Position numbers and translations under genes: made by a program. From JANYIP01 sp031394045 (GTDB lineage Bacteria; Actinomycetota; Actinomycetes; Prado026), in contig JANMWN010000084.1 of NCBI GenBank assembly GCA_031394045.1, positions 1 through 38,750 of the forward strand: 38,750 bases of DNA. The letters are read 5' to 3'. Position 1 is the first letter of the stretch. Every line of letters begins with the position of its first letter. The notes below the pieces were generated by a model. The model made no database searches, was not told where the DNA came from, and worked only from the letters and a program-made list of their open reading frames with translations. This document shows, in pieces, positions 30,535 through 38,750 of the stretch.

Positions 30535-31740
30535 GTGGGGCTGACTGCGTCCGGGGGCTCGCTGTCGCTAGCCCAGGCGCGACGGCTCGCGCTCGGCGCC
30601 CAGGGGTTCAACGACGCCCGGCCGGCCGGTGTGCCCGACCGGCGTGCGCTTCGGCGGGTCGTCTCCCGTACCGGCCTGTTCCAGATCGACTCGGTCAACG
30701 TCCTGACCAGGGCCCACTACCTCCCGCTGTTCAGTCGCCTCGGCGCGTACCCCTTGTCCCTGCTCGACCGAGCCGCCTACCGCAGCCCCCGCGAGCTCTT
30801 CGAGTACTGGGGCCACGAGGCCAGCCTGCTGCCGGTGGACGCCCAGCCGTACCTGCGTTGGCGGATGGCCGAGGCCGGCACCGGCGCCTGGGGCGGCATG
30901 CGCAGGGTGGTCGAGGAGCGACCTGAGTTCGTCGAGCAGGTACTTGCCGACGTGCGCCGCGAGGGGCCCCTGTCCGCGGGCGAGATCGAGGAGCTGCACG
31001 GGGGGCGTACCCGCAAGGCCGGGCCGTGGTGGGACTGGTCGCACGTCAAGCTGGCGCTGGAGTACCTCTTCTGGGCCGGCGACGTGACGACCGCGTCCAG
31101 GCGCGGGTTCGAGCGGTTGTACGACATCCCCGAGCGGGTGCTGCCGGCCGCCGTCCTGGCCGCGCCCACCCCCGACCGGCCGACCGCCATGCGCGAGCTG
31201 CTGCTCCGAGCCGCCGGCTCCTTCGGCGTCGCAACCGAGCGGGACCTGCGGGACTACTACCGGCTGCCCGTGGCGGATGCCAAGACCGGTGTCGCCGACC
31301 TGGTCGAGGCGGGGCTGCTCCTGCCGGTCTCGGTCGAGGGCTGGCGCCAGCGGGCGTACCTGCACCACGCGGCCCGCATCCCGCGCCGGGTCGATGCGCG
31401 CGCCCTGATCGCCCCGTTCGACCCGCTGGTCTGGGAACGCGAACGCACCGAACGTCTGTTCGGCTTCCGCTACCGCATCGAGATCTACGTGCCGGCACCC
31501 AAGCGCGTGCACGGCTACTACGTACTGCCCTTCCTGCTCGGCGACCGGCTGGTGGCGCGGGTCGACCTCAAGTCGGACCGGCAGGCCGGTGTGCTGCGGG
31601 TCCAGGCCGCCCATGCCGAGCCCGGCGCCCCGGCCGAGACTGCCGAGGAGCTCGCTGTGGAGCTCGAGGCGATGGCCGGCTGGCTCGGCCTGTCGGGGGT
31701 CGACTGGCGCGGCCGGGGCGACCTGGCGCCGCCGGGCTGA
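30535..31740 (+). CDS. Winged-helix DNA glycosylase family protein (YcaQ/AlkZ-like, HTH_42)
   Basis: A 401-residue protein of the family that includes E. coli YcaQ (interstrand-crosslink glycosylase) and Streptomyces AlkZ. The N-terminal part has SLAQARRLALGAQGF and the catalytic-type QxD motif (Gln50-Ile-Asp52, in LFQIDSVNVLTRAHYLPL). YWGHEASLLP follows, then winged-helix modules, and the end has DPLVWERERTERLFGF and VLPFLLGDRLVARVDLK. QxD, rather than QxQ, places it with the YcaQ-type group, whose members unhook a range of N7-alkyl adducts and crosslinks. Function is inferred from family. The start is GTG at 30535. Confidence 0.9.
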   Translation: MGLTASGGSLSLAQARRLALGAQGFNDARPAGVPDRRALRRVVSRTGLFQIDSVNVLTRAHYLPLFSRLGAYPLSLLDRAAYRSPRELFEYWGHEASLLPVDAQPYLRWRMAEAGTGAWGGMRRVVEERPEFVEQVLADVRREGPLSAGEIEELHGGRTRKAGPWWDWSHVKLALEYLFWAGDVTTASRRGFERLYDIPERVLPAAVLAAPTPDRPTAMRELLLRAAGSFGVATERDLRDYYRLPVADAKTGVADLVEAGLLLPVSVEGWRQRAYLHHAARIPRRVDARALIAPFDPLVWERERTERLFGFRYRIEIYVPAPKRVHGYYVLPFLLGDRLVARVDLKSDRQAGVLRVQAAHAEPGAPAETAEELAVELEAMAGWLGLSGVDWRGRGDLAPPG

Positions 31741-31757
31741 CTTTTGCCCGGGCGAGC

Positions 31758-32834
31758 TCAGTCGGACGCGAGCCGCCCGTGGCTGTGCTCGTTGCGGAGC
31801 AGCCCGTCGCCGTACCGGTACGACTGCCGGTGGGTGCCCTCGACCGCGTACCCGGCAGCCAGGGCGGTGCGGCACGAGGCCTCGTTCTCGACCGCGTGGA
31901 ACAGCTGCACCCGGTTCAGCCCGAGCCCGCCGAACCCGAACCGGGTCGCCGCCGCGAGCCCGGCCCCAGCCACGCCGCGCCCCCGTGCCTGTGCGGCGAC
32001 CCAGTAGCCGGCCTGGCCGGCCTGGGCACGGCGGTCGATGTCGAACAGCGACACCGCCCCGAGCAGCGTGCCGAGGGTGTCCTTGATCAGCCACGACGCG
32101 TGGGTACCGCTCGACCAGTCCGCACGACCACGGCACCAGGCGTACGCGTCCTCGAGGGTGTCCGGGCCGACGTTGAAGAGCCTGATCATCGGGTCGGTGC
32201 ACGCGGCCAGCACCGAGGCGGCGTCGAGGTCCGGGTCGGGGACGCAGAGCTGGTAGGCGCCCGCGGCGATCTCCACCGGCCTCAGCGCGGGATCGTCCGG
32301 TCCTGGCTCCGGGTCGCTCGCCAGCCGAGCGTGCAGGTGCGCGTCGTCGTAGGCGTCGCCGCGGGCCCGCAGCCCGGAGCGTTTGATGCCCTCGAGCGTG
32401 AAGCCGCTGACCCGCGCCACCGCGCACGACGCCACGTTGCCGACGGCGTGCTCGAGCCAGATCCGGACCAGCCCGCGGGTCCCGAACCCGTAGTCGACGA
32501 CAAGGGCGACGGCACGCCGTGCGATCCCCTTGCGTCGGTGCGCCTCCAGCACGCCGTACCCGACCTCGGCGCAGCTGTCCTCCTCGTTAAGGTCGTGCAG
32601 GCCGACGCGGCCGAGCAGCACGCCGGTGGCCGGGTCGACGACGGCCCAGTACGCGTCCGTGGCCATCCGGACCTGGAGCCAGGCCTCGGCGTCCGCGCGG
32701 GTGTGCACCCGTTGCAGCGAGGGCGACCAGCGTCGGCTCGACGGGTCGTCGGCCAGCTGGAGGATCCCCGGCCAGTCGGCCAGGGTCCACGGGCGCAGCT
32801 CGAGCCCGGCACCGCGCAGGACGGGGGCGGTCAC
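31758..32834 (-). CDS. Tandem two-domain GNAT N-acetyltransferase
   Basis: A 358-residue protein of two GNAT domains. The first (about residues 10-180) has LRPWTLADWPGILQLADDP, a VGYGVLEAHRRKGIARRA acetyl-CoA loop and NVASCAVARVSGF. The second (about 190-358) has AGYWVAAQARGRGVAGAGL and NRVQLFHAVENEASCRTAL. Both loops fit the RimJ/RimL type acting on amino groups of proteins or small molecules; the substrate is unknown. It is translationally coupled to the upstream GNAT gene by a 4-bp overlap (GTGA). Internal duplication of a related GNAT gene is a likely origin. Confidence 0.88.
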   Translation of the reverse strand: MTAPVLRGAGLELRPWTLADWPGILQLADDPSSRRWSPSLQRVHTRADAEAWLQVRMATDAYWAVVDPATGVLLGRVGLHDLNEEDSCAEVGYGVLEAHRRKGIARRAVALVVDYGFGTRGLVRIWLEHAVGNVASCAVARVSGFTLEGIKRSGLRARGDAYDDAHLHARLASDPEPGPDDPALRPVEIAAGAYQLCVPDPDLDAASVLAACTDPMIRLFNVGPDTLEDAYAWCRGRADWSSGTHASWLIKDTLGTLLGAVSLFDIDRRAQAGQAGYWVAAQARGRGVAGAGLAAATRFGFGGLGLNRVQLFHAVENEASCRTALAAGYAVEGTHRQSYRYGDGLLRNEHSHGRLASD

Positions 32835-33397
32835 CGCAGCTCCTCGGCGATCAGCCCGCCGAGCCAGCCGTCCACGCGCTCGCCGACGTGCAGCAGCCGG
32901 CGCCTGCAGGTGCCCTCGAAGACGAACCCGACCTTCTCGGCCGCACGCAGCGACGAGACGTTGCCCACCTCGGCCTGCCACTCGATCCGGGCCAGTCGCA
33001 GCTCGTCGAACCCGTACCGGCAGACCAGGCGCAGCGCCTTGGGGATCACGCCACGTCCGCGCTCGGCGGGCACCACCCAGAACCCGACCTCCGCCATCCC
33101 TCCCGCGGGCGCAGTGAGCTGCTTGATGTCGTGCAGCCCGATCATCCCGAGCAGCCGACCGTCGGCGGCGGCGGTCACGGCGAACACGTTCTCGGCTCCG
33201 CTGACCCAGCTGCTCGCACACGTACGTACGAACGTCTCGGCGTCGTCGAGCGTGTACGGGTCGGGGAGCGCCTCGAGCCAGCGGTGCATCTCCCGGTCCT
33301 GGCAGGCGGCGTGGATGGCGGGGACCAGGTCGGGGCTGGGGCAGCGCAGGACGAACTCGCCGTCGCTCAGGGTGATCGGGAGGGGATGGTTCACCAC
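32831..33397 (-). CDS. GNAT family N-acetyltransferase (RimJ/RimL-like)
   Basis: A 188-residue GNAT protein. LRCPSPDLVPAIHAACQDRE opens it; the acetyl-CoA loop is VGFWVVPAERGRGVIPKAL, followed by NVSSLRAAEKVGFVFEG. It resembles each half of the two-domain GNAT that follows, so the locus holds three related GNAT units. Two consecutive GTG codons (33397 and 33394) are possible starts. A GAGTAT hexamer at 33401-33406 (minus) fits a leaderless mRNA beginning at 33394. Divergent from secA with ~110 bp between. Substrate unknown. Confidence 0.88.
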   Translation of the reverse strand: MVNHPLPITLSDGEFVLRCPSPDLVPAIHAACQDREMHRWLEALPDPYTLDDAETFVRTCASSWVSGAENVFAVTAAADGRLLGMIGLHDIKQLTAPAGGMAEVGFWVVPAERGRGVIPKALRLVCRYGFDELRLARIEWQAEVGNVSSLRAAEKVGFVFEGTCRRRLLHVGERVDGWLGGLIAEELR

Positions 33398-33435
33398 GCC
33401 ATACTCGCCGACGCCGCTCCCGGGTCACCATCCGA

Positions 33436-33441
33436 TTACGA
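33436..33441 (+). promoter_or_regulatory. -10 candidate of secA
   Basis: TACGAT would start transcription about 33448 and give a ~58-nt leader with GGAG (33495-33498) seven bases before the secA GTG. Unlike many genes here, secA then has a normal leader. Confidence 0.4.
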
Positions 33442-33505
33442 TGTTCGGGTACGGCGGGAGCCCCGTCGTGCGTACTCAAGCCCAACCTGGCCCTGGAGTG
33501 ACTGC

Positions 33506-36346
<2,841 letters not shown>

Positions 36347-36356
36347 GAGGCGCGCC

Positions 36357-37817
36357 GTGCCCACCCAGTCGGTCGACCCGCGTACCGGCGAGGCGTTCGG
36401 GCCGGTGCGGAAGGACACGTCGGCGGCCGAGCTCGACTCGGTCGTCGCCGCGGCCGCGCGGGCCGCGCTGCCCTGGGGGCGTACGCCGGGGGCCGACCGG
36501 GCCACCGCGCTGCGTGCGGTGGCCGACGCGCTCGACGCCTCGGTCGACGAGCTCGTGCCGCTCGCCGATCGCGAGACCGGCCTCGGGCTGCCCCGGCTGC
36601 GGGGCGAGCTGGCCCGCAGCACCTTCCAGCTGCGGCTGTTCGCCGACGCGGCGGCCGACGGCTCGTACCTCCAGGTGGTCATCGACCCGCTCGACCCCTC
36701 GCCGGTGCCGGCCGGGCACCCGGACCTGCGCCTGACGCGGGTGCCGCTGGGTCCGGTCGCCGTCTACGGCGCCAGCAACTTCCCCTTCGCGTTCAGCGTG
36801 CCGGGCGGCGACACCGCGTCGGCGCTCGCGGCGGGCTGCCCGGTGGTGGTCAAGGCGCACCCGGGTCATCCGCAGACCTCAGAGGCGACCGGACGGATCA
36901 TCACCGACGCGCTGGCCGCGGCCGGTGCGCCCGGCGGGGTCTTCGGCGTCGTCCGGGGGTTCGAGGCGGGGCGTCAGCTCGTGGTCGACCCCCGGATCCG
37001 GGCCGGCGCGTTCACCGGGTCGGCGGCCGGTGGGCGGGCGCTCTTCGACCTCGCCGTGTCGCGGCCGGACCCGATCCCGTTCTTCGGCGAGCTGGGCAGC
37101 GTCAACCCGGTCGTGGTGACTCCGGCGGCGGCGGCGCGTGGCGCGGGTCTTGCCTCGGACTACCTCGACTCGCTGACGCTTGGAGCGGGTCAGTTCTGCA
37201 CGAACCCTGGATTGTTGTTCCTGCCCAAGGACTCTGGCCTGCTCGAGCTGGTCGTGGCGGCGGCGCGGGAGCGCGAGCCCGGGGTGCTGCTGCACGGTGG
37301 GGTGGCCGCCTTGTTCGCCTCCTCGTTCAATGTGCTGCGCGACGCGCCGTCGGCGCGGCTGCTGCTAGAGCCGACGACCGGCGGGGACGCAGGCTTCCGC
37401 GCTGGCGTCGGGCTGGTGGCGTTCGACGCGGCTTCGGTCGCGGCCTCGCCGTCAATCGTCCGCACCGAGTGCTTCGGTCCCGCCGCCGTGCTGGTCGAGT
37501 ACGACGACCTCGCCCAGGTGATCGACCTCATCGACGCGCTCGACGGCTGCCTGGTGGCGACCGTGCACGGTGAGGAGGCCGAGCCGCAGGTCGCCGACCT
37601 CGTGGCGGCGCTGTCGACCATCGCCGGGCGGCTGGTCTGGAACGGCTGGCCGACCGGGGTCGCCGTCACCGCCGCCCAGCACCACGGCGGGCCGCACCCG
37701 GCGACGACAAGCTCGGCCCACACCTCGGTCGGCACAGCGGCGATGGCCAGGTTCGTCCGGCCGGTCGCGTACCAGTCGGTGCCGCGCTCGCTGCTCCCGG
37801 TCGAGCTGCGGGACTGA
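36357..37817 (+). CDS. Aldehyde dehydrogenase (NADP+), alpha-ketoglutarate semialdehyde dehydrogenase-like
   Basis: A 486-residue ALDH. The cofactor part has VYGASNFPFAFSVPGGDTAS and VVKAHPGHP, then FTGSAAGGRALF, the general-base loop FFGELGSVNPV, the catalytic cysteine in GAGQFCTNPG, and TECFGPAAVLVEY near the end. The AHPGHP and GASNFP forms are typical of the ketoglutarate semialdehyde dehydrogenase/AldH group rather than betaine-aldehyde types. It oxidises an aldehyde to a carboxylate with NAD(P)+; substrate is not certain. GTG at 36357 starts 11 bp after secA, with GAGAGG upstream. It stands between secA and DUF6459. Confidence 0.88.
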   Translation: MPTQSVDPRTGEAFGPVRKDTSAAELDSVVAAAARAALPWGRTPGADRATALRAVADALDASVDELVPLADRETGLGLPRLRGELARSTFQLRLFADAAADGSYLQVVIDPLDPSPVPAGHPDLRLTRVPLGPVAVYGASNFPFAFSVPGGDTASALAAGCPVVVKAHPGHPQTSEATGRIITDALAAAGAPGGVFGVVRGFEAGRQLVVDPRIRAGAFTGSAAGGRALFDLAVSRPDPIPFFGELGSVNPVVVTPAAAARGAGLASDYLDSLTLGAGQFCTNPGLLFLPKDSGLLELVVAAAREREPGVLLHGGVAALFASSFNVLRDAPSARLLLEPTTGGDAGFRAGVGLVAFDAASVAASPSIVRTECFGPAAVLVEYDDLAQVIDLIDALDGCLVATVHGEEAEPQVADLVAALSTIAGRLVWNGWPTGVAVTAAQHHGGPHPATTSSAHTSVGTAAMARFVRPVAYQSVPRSLLPVELRD

Positions 37818-37821
37818 CCGA

Positions 37822-38139
37822 TCAAGGCCGCTCGATCACCGTGCAGCGCCAGCGCCCGTCCGTCCCCTCGAGCCGCATCGCCAGCGCCCGCGGCCGGCTG
37901 CCGTCGTGGACGACCGCGCACACCTCGGCGATGCCGTCGTCCGGCTCGCAGACGCGGACCGACCGGACCGCCAGGCCTGGGCTGCGTCGGCGGTCGGCCT
38001 CTCGCAGCGCGATGACCCGCCGCCGGTTGCTCTGCCTGCGTAGCTGGGCGTAGACGGCGTCGGAGGTCCACCGGCGCAGCTGGCTGACCGGGCGGACGCC
38101 GGCCTCGACCTCGAGGATGGCCTGTGCGAAGCAGCGTAG
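37822..38139 (-). pseudogene. DUF6459 (Rv3235-like) gene missing its 5' part
   Basis: The visible ~104 residues carry the DUF6459 core: CFAQAILEVEAGVRPVSQLR, RWTSDAVYAQLRRQSNRRRV, then VRVCEPDDGIAEVCAVV and ending in RWRCTVIERP. The usual N-terminal part before the first conserved helix is gone. Upstream on this strand lies recombinase-gene DNA, the frame continues through it without a credible start, and the residues there match no DUF6459 protein. I infer that the gene was cut by integration of the element whose recombinase starts at 38149. In related genomes the gene lies after secA as a protein of unknown function. If an internal start were used, a short product could still be made. Confidence 0.6.
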
Positions 38140-38149
38140 AATACGTAAG
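38120..38149. other. Candidate attachment junction of the integrated element
   Basis: Similarity to DUF6459 ends near 38136, and the recombinase GTG is at 38149. Large serine recombinases commonly have attP next to their own gene, so the crossover probably lies in these ~30 bp. The exact core dinucleotide cannot be read without the other end. Confidence 0.4.
38137..38142 (+). promoter_or_regulatory. -10 element of the serine recombinase (leaderless)
   Basis: TAGAAT matches five of six bases of TATAAT and ends six bases before the GTG at 38149. It lies at the junction itself, so host or element sequence could supply the upstream promoter part. Confidence 0.5.
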
Positions 38150-38750
38150 TGAGAAAGACCCCGCCACCCGCACCGCCCCAGTCCGCCATCCGAGTCGTCA
38201 TCTACGCCCGGATCTCCTCCGACAGGGAGGGCGAGGGCGAAGGGGTCGACCGCCAGATCGACGCCTGCGAGCAGCGCGCGGCCCGTGAGGGCTGGACCCT
38301 GGTGCGCGAGCCGGCCCGTGACGACTCGATCAGCGCGTGGAAGTCGGGCGTGACCCGTCCGGCGTACGCCGAGGTGCTCCGCTTGATCCGCGACCAGCAG
38401 GTGGACGTGGTGCTCGTTTGGCACCTGTCCCGGCTGTGGCGCAGCCGCGTTGAGCGGGCCACCGGGATCGACGTGTTCCGTGACGCGGGCGTGCGCCTGG
38501 CGGTCGTGCAGGGCTCGGACATCGACTTCTCGACGGCGATGGGCCGGGGCATGGTCGCGATGCTGGGCGAGATGGACACGATGGAGTCCGAGGTGAAGTC
38601 CGAGCGCATCCGCGCCCAGAAGGACTGGGCCGCGCAGGCCGGGAAGTACCGGGGCGGACCCCGGCCCTACGGCTACGACGAGGACGGGGTGACCGTCCGG
38701 CAGCTCGAGGCGCGGGTGATCCGCGAGGCGACGACGGGGGTGCTCGCGGG
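38149..38750 (+). CDS. Large serine recombinase/integrase (3' end outside window)
   Basis: 200 residues are visible and the frame continues past the end. The resolvase domain has VVIYARISSDREGEGEGVDR with nucleophile Ser23 (YxRxS), DVVLVWHLSRLWRS with the LSRLxR helix, and the domain ends with MLGEMDTMESEVKSERIRAQ. At ~165 begins the Recombinase domain (KYRGGPRPYGYDEDG). This is the start of a large serine recombinase used by phages and integrative elements for site-specific integration. Start: GTG at 38149, with a -10 hexamer directly upstream. It faces away from the truncated DUF6459 gene and probably forms one end of an element extending beyond 38750. Confidence 0.9.
   Translation, partial: MRKTPPPAPPQSAIRVVIYARISSDREGEGEGVDRQIDACEQRAAREGWTLVREPARDDSISAWKSGVTRPAYAEVLRLIRDQQVDVVLVWHLSRLWRSRVERATGIDVFRDAGVRLAVVQGSDIDFSTAMGRGMVAMLGEMDTMESEVKSERIRAQKDWAAQAGKYRGGPRPYGYDEDGVTVRQLEARVIREATTGVLA

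Noticed and set aside
38140..38424. N-terminal extension of the DUF6459 frame through the recombinase gene
   Set aside because: The residues match no DUF6459 sequence and are the antisense of the recombinase catalytic domain.

Overview
The window is chromosomal DNA of a high-GC actinobacterium. Gene density is high, starts are often GTG, many adjacent genes overlap by ATGA or GTGA, and the long antisense open frames are typical of GC-rich DNA. Gene order follows a well-known actinobacterial block (in Mycobacterium tuberculosis roughly Rv3235-Rv3259: secA1, hpf-like, comF-like, lpqB, mtrB, mtrA, sahH, SIS protein, pmmA, DUF3499, metallopeptidase). The mix of families suggests Propionibacteriales / Nocardioidaceae, but that rank is inference.

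Layout. 1-4283: the 3' end of a large membrane glycosyltransferase and a DUF5719 envelope protein. 4308-5852: a small metallopeptidase-like protein, divergent DUF3499, and a zinc-ribbon protein. 5876-9650: a tightly packed manB - Trm112 - SIS protein - CDF transporter operon, for mannose-phosphate supply to glycans plus a metal exporter. 9683-12112: an apparently acquired restriction-modification island (C5-cytosine methyltransferase plus a PD-(D/E)xK-like nuclease) with more A/T-ending codons. An 11-bp direct repeat brackets it, and its right copy sits at the stop codon of the next gene. 12111-15224: MerR-like regulator diverging from ahcY, a dinucleotide-binding protein and a CPBP protease. 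15229-22612: RDD, SpoIIM-like (opposite strand), and a five-gene operon GPDP-membrane-domain / DUF4129 / DUF4350 / MoxR / DUF58. 22716-26859: mtrA-mtrB-lpqB, an envelope and cell-cycle two-component system with its lipoprotein. 26951-31740: ComF-like phosphoribosyltransferase, hpf behind a ~305-nt structured leader, an orphan NarL-type response regulator, a Ca2+/H+ exchanger-like protein and a YcaQ-like DNA glycosylase. 31758-33397: two GNAT genes. 33506-37817: secA and an aldehyde dehydrogenase. 37822-38750: a DUF6459 (Rv3235-like) gene whose 5' part is missing, directly abutted by the start of a large serine recombinase that runs off the window. This looks like one end of an integrated element.

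Regulation. At least twelve genes have a TAnnnT-like or related -10 hexamer ending 6-7 nt before the start codon, the arrangement of leaderless mRNAs. hpf is the striking exception. A good promoter lies ~305 nt upstream, and the leader can fold into successive hairpins, the last of which pairs with part of the Shine-Dalgarno sequence. The most interesting items are this hpf leader, the R-M island with its direct repeat and promoter inverted repeat, and the serine-recombinase junction. No rRNA, tRNA or CRISPR array was recognised by eye.
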